The translations under genes were made by a program, and so were the position numbers. The notes below the pieces were generated by a model. The model searched no databases and was not told the origin of the DNA. It was given only the letters and a program-made list of their open reading frames with translations. A stretch of 64,000 nt of DNA from Pseudomonadota bacterium. GTDB lineage: Bacteria > Pseudomonadota > Gammaproteobacteria > Steroidobacterales > Steroidobacteraceae. Shown here piece by piece: positions 48,077 to 55,694 of the stretch; the first letter of the stretch is position 1; each line of letters begins with the position of its first letter. The DNA lies in NCBI GenBank assembly GCA_016720075.1, contig JADJXW010000004.1, positions 186,001 to 250,000 on the forward strand, read 5' to 3'.

Positions 48077-48690
48077 GGCGTCCCCCGAATCCCACGCAGG
48101 TAGATCGCAAAGACGCGTGGCGCGTCGCGACGGATGCGGGCGACATCGCCTGCCAGGAGCGACTGCATGACCAGGCCCTGGATCGTGCCAATGAACAGGA
48201 TGGCAGCAGCCTCGCTGTCGAGAGCGACGTTCAACTCCCCCTGTGCCTTGCCTGCTTCGACCAGCTTTTGCAGCCGTTGTCCGTACTTCTGGACAAGCGT
48301 TCGTGCCAAGCGCTTGGCACCCGACTTCTCGGCGCGCTGCAATTCTCCAAACATGATCCGCGGCACGCCGGGGTGTTCGACCACGAAATCCACGTGCGTC
48401 ATGAAGATTGCCTCCAGTGCGGCGACCGGAGACGTTGTGGATTCGGCGGCTTGGTTCACCCGGGAAAGCAGGCGTTCCGCCACCCACTCCATGACTGCCT
48501 GCAGGATCGCGTCCTTGGTGGGGAAGTGACGAAACAGCGCGCCATGGGTCAAGCCCATGCGCGTGGCGATGGACGCAGTGGTGATGTCGTTGGGGTTCTG
48601 CTCGGCGGCTAGCTGAACGACGGCTTCGACCGTCACGGCGCGCCGCTCATCTGCGGGCAGGGACTTTGCACGGCTGACCATCGTCATCAT
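48073..48690 (-). CDS. TetR-family repressor of the ABC exporter
   Basis: A 205-residue TetR protein with the helix-turn-helix ITTASIATRMGLTHGALFRHFPTKDAIL. It begins at 48690 (ATG ATG ACG ATG; 48681 is also possible). Its C-terminal domain (EHPGVPRIMFGELQRAEKSG, LFIGTIQGLVMQSLLAGD) resembles AcrR-type drug-sensing members. A perfect 14-bp palindrome lies 13 bases upstream of the start. As first gene of the operon it should repress itself and the exporter. Confidence 0.88.
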   Translation of the reverse strand: MMTMVSRAKSLPADERRAVTVEAVVQLAAEQNPNDITTASIATRMGLTHGALFRHFPTKDAILQAVMEWVAERLLSRVNQAAESTTSPVAALEAIFMTHVDFVVEHPGVPRIMFGELQRAEKSGAKRLARTLVQKYGQRLQKLVEAGKAQGELNVALDSEAAAILFIGTIQGLVMQSLLAGDVARIRRDAPRVFAIYLRGIRGTP

Positions 48691-48702
48691 CGGTCCTGAG
48701 TG

Positions 48703-48716
48703 AGTAAGTACTTACT
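48703..48716. promoter_or_regulatory. TetR operator palindrome
   Basis: AGTAAGTACTTACT, a perfect 14-bp palindrome located between the TetR start and the upstream space. Position and symmetry match a TetR dimer site controlling the operon. Confidence 0.7.
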
Positions 48717-48719
48717 ATC

Positions 48720-48985
48720 TTAACAAACAGCAAGCACTCGGCCACAGGGAGTTTCCCGGGGATGAGGCGGGGGCCCCGCTCGCCCCGCGCCGATCAGCCC
48801 AATTCTTGTGACACCGCGACTTCCTGACTCGCCCAGACGGCCTGCCGTGGCACGTAGATGGCGGCCCCTCCCGAAGGTGCAAGGCCTACGCCGTGACCTG
48901 TTCGCGTGCGGGCGGTCGCCGCAAGCGTGAGTGGCGCCACGGCGCTTCGAGTCTCCTGCTGCCCGGGTGCTCCTCGTCGCCGTGA
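48720..48985. other. Intergenic stretch with no gene
   Basis: Between the TetR promoter and the oxidase promoter I see no credible coding frame and no repeat; a minus-strand frame ending at 48720 has no domain or start signal. Confidence 0.4.
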
Positions 48986-49014
48986 TTGACAGTTCTGAAG
49001 GATCCAATTTAAAT
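48986..49014 (+). promoter_or_regulatory. Promoter of the haem-copper oxidase operon
   Basis: TTGACA (48986-48991) with 17 bases to TTAAAT (49009-49014), in an AT-rich island, about 45 bases before the start of subunit II. The -35 is a perfect sigma-70 consensus; the -10 matches at four of six. Confidence 0.5.
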
Positions 49015-49056
49015 ATGCATTTCGTATACCACAATTAAAACAAGAGGCGGAAATCC

Positions 49057-49581
49057 ATGTCGATCCAGCTAATCGTGCTGTTCGTCAGCCTGGTGCTCAT
49101 GTCTGTCATCGCGGCCATCTTCATCGGGGCCGTCCGGGCCGCGAAGGACAGCAGGGCCGCGGTTCCGTCCGAGGCAGTCCGTTCGCGCCTGATCAAGGGC
49201 ATGCTGCTGTTCGGGGTGGTCCTCACGGTTTCCTCACTGCTGCCCTGGCCCCACGCCGTGGGCTCAGAATCCGGCGTCGACGGGCCGGTTGCCACGGTCA
49301 ACGTGACGGGTGGCATGTGGTACTGGCAGATCGACCGGGATTCCGTGCCGCTGGGTGTGCCAGTGGTGTTCCACGCCCACACTGCTGATGTGACCCACGG
49401 ATTCGGTGTGATGGATTCGACCGGAAGACTGCTGTTCCAGACCCAGGCGATGCCCGGCTACGTCAACAAGGTGCAGCATGTCTTCGAGAATCCGGGAACC
49501 TACCGGATCGTGTGCATGGAGTTCTGCGGCGTCGCCCATCATGTGATGCAGAACCAGTTCACGGTCGGCAACAAGGAGTAG
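49057..49581 (+). CDS. Haem-copper oxidase subunit II (CuA)
   Basis: A 174-residue subunit with two membrane helices (about 3-25 and 47-63) and a cupredoxin domain. All CuA ligands are present: His114 in THGF and C-x-E-x-C-x-x-x-H-x-x-M in CMEFCGVAHHVM (153-164). It accepts electrons from cytochrome c or another donor and passes them to subunit I. AGGCGG precedes ATG 49057. Short compared with mitochondrial-type subunit II, similar to ba3-type. First gene of an operon with subunit I, SCO and two membrane proteins. Confidence 0.88.
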   Translation: MSIQLIVLFVSLVLMSVIAAIFIGAVRAAKDSRAAVPSEAVRSRLIKGMLLFGVVLTVSSLLPWPHAVGSESGVDGPVATVNVTGGMWYWQIDRDSVPLGVPVVFHAHTADVTHGFGVMDSTGRLLFQTQAMPGYVNKVQHVFENPGTYRIVCMEFCGVAHHVMQNQFTVGNKE

Positions 49582-49585
49582 CGCC

Positions 49586-51034
49586 ATGCACGCCCCAACT
49601 CAAGAACCACAGGTCGGTGCGGTCAAGTTCACGATGCTGCTCGCCGGCGTGGTATTGCTGCTGATGATGGTGCTTGGCGTCGTGATGCGCGCGGCACAGG
49701 CCGGCATGATCAGCGTGAATCCCGTCCTGTTCTATCAGCTGCTCACGGCCCATGGTGCCGGCATGGTCGGCGTGGCGGGACTGACCGGTGCCGCGGTCCT
49801 GTGGTACTTCATCGGCCGGTACGTGCCACTGGTCCGCGCCGTCTTCTGGATCTTCCTCGCGCTGTTCCTGCTGGGTGTGGTGCTGATCCTCGGGGCCATA
49901 TTCATCGGCGGCTATGGCGGCGCCTGGACCTTCCTCTTTCCGCTGCCGGCCAAGTCCGGCGGCGTCTGGGGGGTGCACGCCGCAGGGGCGTTCATGCTGG
50001 GGTACGTGGCGATCGGAGTGGGATTCCTGCTGCTTTATCTCGAGGTCGGCAGGAAGCTGATAGGCGCCTACGGTGGTCTGGGTGGTGCGCTTGGCTGGCG
50101 ACTCATCTCCGGCAGGCAAGATCCGGATTCGGCGCCCCCGCCCGCAGTCATCGCCGCGATGGCCACCACCGTGTTCAACACCATCGGGACGGTGGTGGGG
50201 GCAGCAGTGCTGGCCAGCTGCCTGGTCAACCTGTACGTGCCTTCATTCACCGTGGATGCACTGCTGGCCAAGAACATGACCTACTTCTTCGGACATGTGT
50301 TCATCAACGCCAGCATCTACATGGCCGTCATCGCGGTGTACGAGATCCTGCCTGAGTACACAGGCATACCCTGGAAGTCCACGCGGCTGTTTGCGGTGGC
50401 GTGGACGGCCGTGCTGCTGTTCGTGATGGCCGTGTATCCGCATCACGCACTCCAGGACACGGTGATGCCGGCCTGGGCACTGGTGCTGGGCCAGGTTCTC
50501 TCCTATCTATCGGGCATTCCACTGCTCGCGGTCACCGCGTTCTCGCTTGTCTCGTACCTGCGCAAGTCGACCAGCATGCGGTGGGACCTGGCATCCGCGC
50601 TGCTGGTGCTGGGCGTGGCGGGTTGGTCCGTCGGGTCGGTCCCGGCCATCATCGATGGCATGATCTCGGTGAACAAGGTGATGCACAACACTCAGTGGGT
50701 GCCCGGTCATTTCCATATCTACCTGGTGCTGGGTGAGGTTGTGATGAGCTTCGGGTTCATGCTGTGGCTCGTGCGTGGTCGCGTCATGAGTGCGGCAACC
50801 AGCCTCGACTGGGTTGCCTTCTCCTCCTATCTCGCCGGAGCCGTCGGCTTCACCCTGATGTTCCTGGTGTCAGGTGCGCTGTCGGTGCCGCGGCGCTGGG
50901 CGGTGCACGCTCCGGAGTGGATGCCACAGGACCGCATCGCAACCCTGTTCTCGGTGCTGGTAGTGGGAGGGGCAACGTTGATGGTAATCCGCTATATCCG
51001 TGGACTCGCGCAACGAGAACCCGCGGTGAAGTGA
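49586..51034 (+). CDS. Haem-copper oxidase subunit I, active-site Tyr not at usual place
   Basis: A 482-residue, 12-helix protein. Metal ligands are recognisable: His56 (TAHGAGMV) and His378 for the low-spin haem, His376 (PGHFHI) for the high-spin haem, and CuB ligands His238 (FFGHVF) and His287-His288 (VYPHHALQD). The canonical oxidase motif H-P-E/L-V-Y, whose Tyr is cross-linked to the CuB His, reads H-V-F-I-N here; a Tyr lies at +8 (Tyr246). So it belongs to a divergent branch. No subunit III gene follows. Oxygen reduction is likely; nitric oxide reduction cannot be excluded. Confidence 0.85.
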   Translation: MHAPTQEPQVGAVKFTMLLAGVVLLLMMVLGVVMRAAQAGMISVNPVLFYQLLTAHGAGMVGVAGLTGAAVLWYFIGRYVPLVRAVFWIFLALFLLGVVLILGAIFIGGYGGAWTFLFPLPAKSGGVWGVHAAGAFMLGYVAIGVGFLLLYLEVGRKLIGAYGGLGGALGWRLISGRQDPDSAPPPAVIAAMATTVFNTIGTVVGAAVLASCLVNLYVPSFTVDALLAKNMTYFFGHVFINASIYMAVIAVYEILPEYTGIPWKSTRLFAVAWTAVLLFVMAVYPHHALQDTVMPAWALVLGQVLSYLSGIPLLAVTAFSLVSYLRKSTSMRWDLASALLVLGVAGWSVGSVPAIIDGMISVNKVMHNTQWVPGHFHIYLVLGEVVMSFGFMLWLVRGRVMSAATSLDWVAFSSYLAGAVGFTLMFLVSGALSVPRRWAVHAPEWMPQDRIATLFSVLVVGGATLMVIRYIRGLAQREPAVK

Positions 51035-51639
51035 TGCACGCTCTGGTTGCCTCGCTGCTGTCCCTGGTGGCGGGGGTGGTGCTCCTGTGGAGCCATACCG
51101 ATGGGTTCCAGGCCCTCACGGCCGAGCGCGCGCGCCGCCTCGAGGCGGCGCGCAGCACACCGCCTGTTGCGCCGTTCACCGTCGAAACCATGGACGGCAC
51201 AGTGCTTCGCGTGCCTCGGGTCAACGGTCGGGTGGCCCTGGTGGAGTTCATCTACACGCGGTGTCCGACGTTGTGCCAGTCCGCGGGTGCCGACAGGAAG
51301 CGCCTGGGTGCGCAGCTTGAAATCGAGGACCTCGCAGATCGAGTATCGCTGCTGTCGGTCAGTTTCGATCCCACCCACGACGATGTGCCCCGGCTGGCCG
51401 ACTACGGCCGCCGCCACCGCGCGGATGGCGCGCGCTGGACCGTGGGGAGACCGCAGCCCGCGGCGCTCGCCGGCCTGCGCAGCGATTTTGGCGTGACCGT
51501 GATTCCGGACGGCTATGGCGGACGCGCGCACAGCGTTGCCGTGCATCTGGTGACCGCGGATGGCCGGCTCGCGGGCATCTTCGACCCAGATGACTTCGGC
51601 GCGATCGTGTCTGCAACCAGGCGCACGCTCGGGCCATGA
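51034..51639 (+). CDS. SCO1/SenC copper chaperone
   Basis: A 201-residue thioredoxin-fold protein with an N-terminal membrane anchor (LVASLLSLVAGVVLLW). Copper ligands are C-x-x-x-C in YTRCPTLCQS and the distant His in GRAHSVAVHL. It delivers copper to the CuA site of subunit II. ATG 51034 overlaps the subunit I stop as TGATG. Confidence 0.88.
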   Translation: MHALVASLLSLVAGVVLLWSHTDGFQALTAERARRLEAARSTPPVAPFTVETMDGTVLRVPRVNGRVALVEFIYTRCPTLCQSAGADRKRLGAQLEIEDLADRVSLLSVSFDPTHDDVPRLADYGRRHRADGARWTVGRPQPAALAGLRSDFGVTVIPDGYGGRAHSVAVHLVTADGRLAGIFDPDDFGAIVSATRRTLGP

Positions 51640-52190
51640 ACCCCGGGATTCCGGCGGCGAGTCTCATCGTGCTGGCCTGCGCAGCGGGGAACCGCTGGCT
51701 CGTGGCCGATCCGGTGCTGCACGTGCTGCTGCAACTGCCGCTGCTGGGCGCGAGTGGCTGCCTGTTGGTGCCGCAGCAGCGCGTGGTTGCCGGTTGGCGC
51801 TGGGCTGCGGGAGGTGTTGCGCCGCTGAGCCTGGCTCTGACCGGGGTGGCCTTCTGGATGCTGCCGCGTTCCATAGATGGGGCAGTCAACAACGGCATGA
51901 TGTCACTGGTGAAATTCGTCTCGCTCCCGGTCATTGGCGCGCTGATCACCGTATGCTGGCGGCGCGGGCACGCGCTGTTGCTGGCGTTTGTGAAGGCCCA
52001 GGTCGTGTCGATGGCGGGATTTATGGCCTTTCTCTTTACGCATTCGCCGGTACGCCTGTGCAACAGCTATCTGATCGACGACCAATGGCGACTGGGCGTG
52101 GCCTTCCTGTGGCTGGGTGTGGCGCTGGCCGGCTATTGGGCTCTCGGCCTGTTTCGCGTGCCGGCTTCCATCCAGTCTGAACTACATTGA
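51636..52190 (+). CDS. Membrane protein of the oxidase operon, function unknown
   Basis: A 184-residue protein with five or six membrane helices (LIVLACAAGNRWLV, LLLQLPLLGASGCLLV, APLSLALTGVAFWMLPR, SLPVIGALITVCW, QVVSMAGFMAFLF, LGVAFLWLGVALAGYWALGLF). It overlaps the SCO gene (ATGA). Position suggests a role in oxidase assembly, perhaps CtaG-like; no sequence motif proves it. Confidence 0.6.
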   Translation: MNPGIPAASLIVLACAAGNRWLVADPVLHVLLQLPLLGASGCLLVPQQRVVAGWRWAAGGVAPLSLALTGVAFWMLPRSIDGAVNNGMMSLVKFVSLPVIGALITVCWRRGHALLLAFVKAQVVSMAGFMAFLFTHSPVRLCNSYLIDDQWRLGVAFLWLGVALAGYWALGLFRVPASIQSELH

Positions 52191-53314
52191 AATCCGCAGC
52201 CCACTGGGCAGCGATGCTCAAGGCGCTCGTCCCGGCGCCGGTTGTGGTGGGACGGCGCGAGCGATGGCGCGCGATCATCGGCGCGCTCACCGGCATCCTG
52301 GTTGCGGGGCTGCTGTGTCGCTGGGCGGCGCTGGCATGGAACAGCACGCCCTGGTTGATGGCGCCGCTCGGTGCCTCCGCCGTCCTGGTGTTTACGCTAC
52401 CGGCCAGTCCGTTGGCGCAGCCGTGGGCCGTGCTGGTGGGCAATACGTTGTCCGCGCTGGTCGGAGTCCTCTGCGTGAGACTGATCGGTGAGCCGGTGCT
52501 CGCGGCGGCAGTGGCGGTGGGTGCGTCGATCGGCGTGATGTTCGTGGCGCGCGCGCTGCACCCGCCGGGCGGAGCGAGCGCGTTGCTGGCAGTCATGAGC
52601 GGCGCAGGATCACCCCAGTTCGCGCTGTTCCCCGTTGGGCTCAACAGCCTGCTGCTGCTGCTGGTGGGCGTGCTCTACAACCGCCTGACGGGGCACGACT
52701 ATCCGCACCGGCAGACGGCAGCAGCATCGAAGCCCGGCTCCCGGTTCAGTTCCGCCGACCTTGATGCCGCGCTCGCCCACTATGACCAGGTGCTCGACGT
52801 CAGCCGTGCTGACCTGGAGCAGCTGCTGCAGCGCGCCGAGGCGAATGCCTATCAGCGACGGCTGGGTGACCTGCGCTGCAGCGACGTGATGATCCGCCAG
52901 GTTGTGACGGCCGACTACGCAATGCCGCTGGACGAGGCCTGGCGGCAGATGCGGGAACGCCGGATCAAGGCGCTGCCGGTCATCGACCCCGCGCGCAGGC
53001 TCATCGGCATAGTCACAACCGGTGATTTCCTCAAGCATGCCCAGCGCGAGGAATATACCGGCATCGCGCAGCGCATGCGCAGTCTGGTACGGACCAGCAC
53101 TTCCGTACATACCGACAAGCCCGAGGTCGTGGGTCAGATCATGACGCGCAAGGTGCGCGTGGCCAGCACCGACCGTCCCATCGTGGACCTTCTGCCGTTG
53201 TTATCGGACGGCGGCCACCACCACGTGCCGATCATCGATGGCGAAGGCCGGCTCGCGGGCATCATTACCCAGACGGATCTGATCCGCACGCTCTACACGG
53301 CCGTCGAACGCTGA
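52187..53314 (+). CDS. HPP-family membrane protein with two CBS domains
   Basis: A 375-residue protein. N-terminal four-helix HPP domain (MAPLGASAVLVFTLPASPLA, then ARALHPPGGASALLAVMSG with the name-giving H-P-P), a linker, and a CBS pair (CSDVMIRQVVTADYAMPLDE, RLIGIVTTGDFLKHA; QIMTRKVRVASTDRPIVD, HVPIIDGEGRLAGIITQTDL). CBS domains usually sense adenine nucleotides; HPP proteins are linked to nitrite or other anion transport. TTG 52187 overlaps the upstream TGA. Confidence 0.8.
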   Translation: MKSAAHWAAMLKALVPAPVVVGRRERWRAIIGALTGILVAGLLCRWAALAWNSTPWLMAPLGASAVLVFTLPASPLAQPWAVLVGNTLSALVGVLCVRLIGEPVLAAAVAVGASIGVMFVARALHPPGGASALLAVMSGAGSPQFALFPVGLNSLLLLLVGVLYNRLTGHDYPHRQTAAASKPGSRFSSADLDAALAHYDQVLDVSRADLEQLLQRAEANAYQRRLGDLRCSDVMIRQVVTADYAMPLDEAWRQMRERRIKALPVIDPARRLIGIVTTGDFLKHAQREEYTGIAQRMRSLVRTSTSVHTDKPEVVGQIMTRKVRVASTDRPIVDLLPLLSDGGHHHVPIIDGEGRLAGIITQTDLIRTLYTAVER

Positions 53315-53389
53315 GGTTGGCGGCAGCAACTCGGTCGTCCGGTATCGGCCGGATGTGCAGCGCCCTGCCCGGTCGCCGCCGGCTCCAGA

Positions 53390-53497
53390 GAGCCGGCCAT
53401 CGAGCACTCGAATGACTCCCCACACTCCGGGCTTGGTGCGATGTTCTCGGCGCAGCGCGGCTGGAAGTGTGTTCTCGTCGAATACCGGCGTGCGCAC
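53390..53497 (-). pseudogene. DUF1971/TehB-N fragment
   Basis: RTPVFDENTLPAALRREHRT followed by KPGVWGVIRVLDGRL is the N-terminal half of a DUF1971 (TehB-like) protein. The start is lost toward attachment copy 3 and the rest toward the HPP-CBS gene. A clear remnant at an island edge. Confidence 0.6.
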
Positions 53498-53521
53498 AGG
53501 GCGATGGCGAAAGGCTCACAA

Positions 53522-53660
53522 TCACTCCCACTCGATCATTGATGAACAATGTAAGTTGCGGTCACTGCTGAACTTCTCGCGAGAGCGCCACAATTTTACC
53601 GTCAGGAAAACCGTCGGAACGCGCCGCTTGACGGCGCATGTCACCGATTGAGCGTGAAAG
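53522..53660. repeat. guaA-attachment-like repeat, copy 3
   Basis: Core TCACTCCCACTCGAT (53522-53536), identical to copy 2; TTACCGTCAG 74 bases on (53596), a CGCGCCGCTTG block and CCGATTGAG 48 bases later (53644). The 53315-53756 gap holds this, the DUF1971 fragment and the higBA promoter. Confidence 0.75.
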
Positions 53661-53731
53661 CACATAACGCGATCCCTGAAGCGATGAGCGACTGACGGGC
53701 ACCTCGCCAGAAACCCCCTACCTTGCGACCC

Positions 53732-53748
53732 GTATCCTATCAGGATAC
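53732..53748. promoter_or_regulatory. higBA operator/promoter
   Basis: GTATCCT-ATC-AGGATAC, a perfect 7-bp dyad with 3-bp spacer, 8 bases before the toxin start. GATACAAT overlapping its right arm can serve as -10. Typical for HigA autoregulation. Confidence 0.7.
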
Positions 53749-53756
53749 AATGCGCC

Positions 53757-54038
53757 GTGATCAAGTCATTCCGCCACGATGGGCTTGAACGCTTCTTCCG
53801 TACGGGCTCCAAGGCTGGCATTCAGCCCAAGCACGACAAGAAGCTTCGCTCACAACTGACCGCCTTGGACGCCGCAACGCAACCGCAGGATCTCGCGGCG
53901 ATCCCGAGCTGGCGCCTGCATGAATTGAGAGGCAATCAGTCCGGCCGCTGGTCAATCACGGTCAACGGCAATTGGCGGCTGACTTTCATTTTCGAGGGCA
54001 CCGACGTTGTGCCGCTCGACTATGAGGACTACCACTAG
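53757..54038 (+). CDS. higB: HigB-type toxin (RelE superfamily mRNA interferase)
   Basis: A 93-residue protein of the HigB/RelE fold: IKSFRHDGLERFFRTGSK, LRSQLTALDAATQPQDLAAI, WRLHELRGNQSGRWSITVN and NWRLTFIFEGTDVVPLDYED. HigB cleaves mRNA on the ribosome. GTG 53757 lies just after the palindrome, leaving little or no leader. The antitoxin follows after 10 bases, the toxin-first order typical of hig. Confidence 0.88.
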   Translation: MIKSFRHDGLERFFRTGSKAGIQPKHDKKLRSQLTALDAATQPQDLAAIPSWRLHELRGNQSGRWSITVNGNWRLTFIFEGTDVVPLDYEDYH

Positions 54039-54048
54039 GAGAGGCATA

Positions 54049-54342
54049 GTGAATCAGATGCACAACCCCTGCCACCCCGGCGAAATACTCAAGGAAGCAT
54101 TGAGCGATATCAGCGTCACCGATGCGGCCAAGCGCCTTGGCGTGGGCCGGGTGGCGCTCTCGCGCCTGCTTAATGGCGCCACCGGCATCAGCCCGGAGAT
54201 GGCACTGCGCCTGTCCAAGGCGCTCGGCACGTCACCGGAGTTCTGGTACGGCATGCAGGTCAACTACGACCTTTGGCAGGCCAAGAAGAAGTTCCGTGGC
54301 AAGGTACGGCCCATCGTACAGCGTGAAATCGCTGCGGCTTGA
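54049..54342 (+). CDS. higA: HigA-type antitoxin (XRE family)
   Basis: A 97-residue helix-turn-helix protein: HPGEILKEALSDISVTDAAK, LGVGRVALSRLLNGATGISP, EMALRLSKALGTSPEFWYGM. GTG 54049 has AGGAG upstream. Binds HigB and the palindrome at 53732. Confidence 0.9.
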   Translation: MNQMHNPCHPGEILKEALSDISVTDAAKRLGVGRVALSRLLNGATGISPEMALRLSKALGTSPEFWYGMQVNYDLWQAKKKFRGKVRPIVQREIAAA

Positions 54343-54438
54343 TGGGCAGAAGGTTTGAGAATCCAGAATTTTGCTCACCGTTAGTGAGCAAATTCGACGA
54401 CAGGTAAACTTCCGAACTTGGGAGTTGGGGCGGAGCGT

Positions 54439-54518
54439 GCGGATAGGAAATTCAAACCACCTTGCAGCGCAGTCGACTTCGTGGAACGGGCCTCATGGTG
54501 AGCCCGAACCTGTCGTCG
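54439..54518. repeat. 80-bp repeat, copy A
   Basis: GCGGATAGGAAATTCAAACC ... CTTCGTGGAACGGGCCTCAT ... matches 62717-62796 over its full 80 bases with scattered substitutions. Lies upstream of an IS66 remnant in the 54343-54795 gap. Probably the debris of a mobile element. Confidence 0.6.
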
Positions 54519-54560
54519 ACTGGCCTCTGAGCCCATTCTCACAGTGCGCCCGCCTCAGAT

Positions 54561-54686
54561 GCCCCGGCCGCCTATCTGCACTATGTCCTGGCACGGATCA
54601 ACGATCATAAGATCAACCGGCTGCAGGAGCTCTTGCCGTGGCACGTCTCGCCGTTTTTTTCTGACGACTCCAAGAAGGCTGCTTAG
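54561..54686 (+). pseudogene. IS66 transposase C-terminal remnant
   Basis: In one frame APAAYLHYVLARINDHKINR then LQELLPWHVSPFFSDDSKKA A-stop. This is the conserved end of IS66 transposases (LPWN/H motif). Nothing of the catalytic domain remains. Confidence 0.7.
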
Positions 54687-54795
54687 TCGATGCCGTTAGG
54701 GGACGGCAATGTGTCGAAGTCGAACGGTTACGCTGAACCCGCGACGCCCCCCGCTTTGTGCACCACGTAGATCGTGGCGCCCGCACTCGTGGTCG

Positions 54796-55104
54796 TTAGT
54801 AATTGCCGAACGGCTTGCGCCGGGTCTTCAACAGCATCGCGAATGCGATCAGGTTCAGCGGCAGCGCCGCTGCGAGCACCTTCAATCTCATTCCAGGCAC
54901 GAGGTCTGCAGGAATCTCTGTAGGCGCTGGAACAATCGTCGGCCAGAACGCGAACAGCAAGAACAGGGGCAGCGCCAACCACATGCGAGTACGGGCCAAG
55001 GAACCCAAGACCACGAGCGCGATAAAACTTGCTACGCCCGCTAAAAATGCCTTACCAGCGGTCAGTTTCCACGGGCCCTCGGTCGATATGAGAGCCATAC
55101 ACAT
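54796..55104 (-). CDS. Two-to-three-helix membrane protein, perhaps the 3' part of the zinc-ribbon gene
   Basis: From ATG 55104 (or 55098) it gives ALISTEGPWKLTAGKAFLAG, ASFIALVVLGSLARTRMWLA, LPLFLLFAFWPTIVPAPTE and LKVLAAALPLNLIAFAMLL, ending RRKPFGNY: three hydrophobic helices. It overlaps the end of the zinc-ribbon frame. Because the upstream frame ends in a partial helix (GLQSLLAGFGICVWLSY), the two may be one protein split by a frameshift near 55100. Confidence 0.5.
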   Translation of the reverse strand: MCMALISTEGPWKLTAGKAFLAGVASFIALVVLGSLARTRMWLALPLFLLFAFWPTIVPAPTEIPADLVPGMRLKVLAAALPLNLIAFAMLLKTRRKPFGNY

Positions 55105-55454
55105 ATCCCAAAGCCCGCGAGCAAAGACTGCAGGCCGATGAGCAGGCGGCCCCAGGAAGTCCAGGCTGAATAGATCTTGGGCTGCGGATCTCCGCAGTGG
55201 GGACAACTGTATTCGAATCTGCCACCACCACCTGAGACATGCACGGCCTGGCCCGCCACGAATGCCGTGCCGGAAACCACGGGACCGCCTGGCCTGTATA
55301 TGGGATCCCCAAGCGGTTTCCCACAACACATGCATGCACCACGGTCCGGGTGATAGACCGGCAGCGCCCCCTTGCAATTCGTGCACAGTGTCTGCGTCGG
55401 TTCGGCAGTCACCGTGCCGCAAGATGCACACGTTCTGCTCCTCGGTTTTGTCAT
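55062..55454 (-). CDS. Double zinc-ribbon protein with C-terminal hydrophobic segment
   Basis: A 130-residue protein with C-x-x-C pairs: TCASCGTV, TLCTNCKG, CMCCGKP and SCPHCGD, making two zinc ribbons. It ends with a hydrophobic stretch (LLIGLQSLLAGFGICVWLSY). Function unknown; zinc-ribbon plus membrane helices is a common architecture for envelope-stress or quality-control proteins. See the overlapping frame at 54796. Confidence 0.55.
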   Translation of the reverse strand: MTKPRSRTCASCGTVTAEPTQTLCTNCKGALPVYHPDRGACMCCGKPLGDPIYRPGGPVVSGTAFVAGQAVHVSGGGGRFEYSCPHCGDPQPKIYSAWTSWGRLLIGLQSLLAGFGICVWLSYRPRARGN

Positions 55455-55694
55455 GTTAGGAACTCTGTATCCGAGTGACCGCTCGTGAAGGCCGATGCCA
55501 GGAGGTTGGTATCCTGGACGATTCGGGGTGGGGCCATTGGATGAAATGATCGAACCTGTGCTATCAATCGAGCGTTTTGCCTTGTCGAGCGGCAGCGGCT
55601 AGGAAGTTCATGCCCTTTACCGTGCCGCAGTCCAAGTTAAGTCCACTGCAGGCGACCGGTGTCCACAGGCAACCTGCTGCCTTGCCAGACCAGC

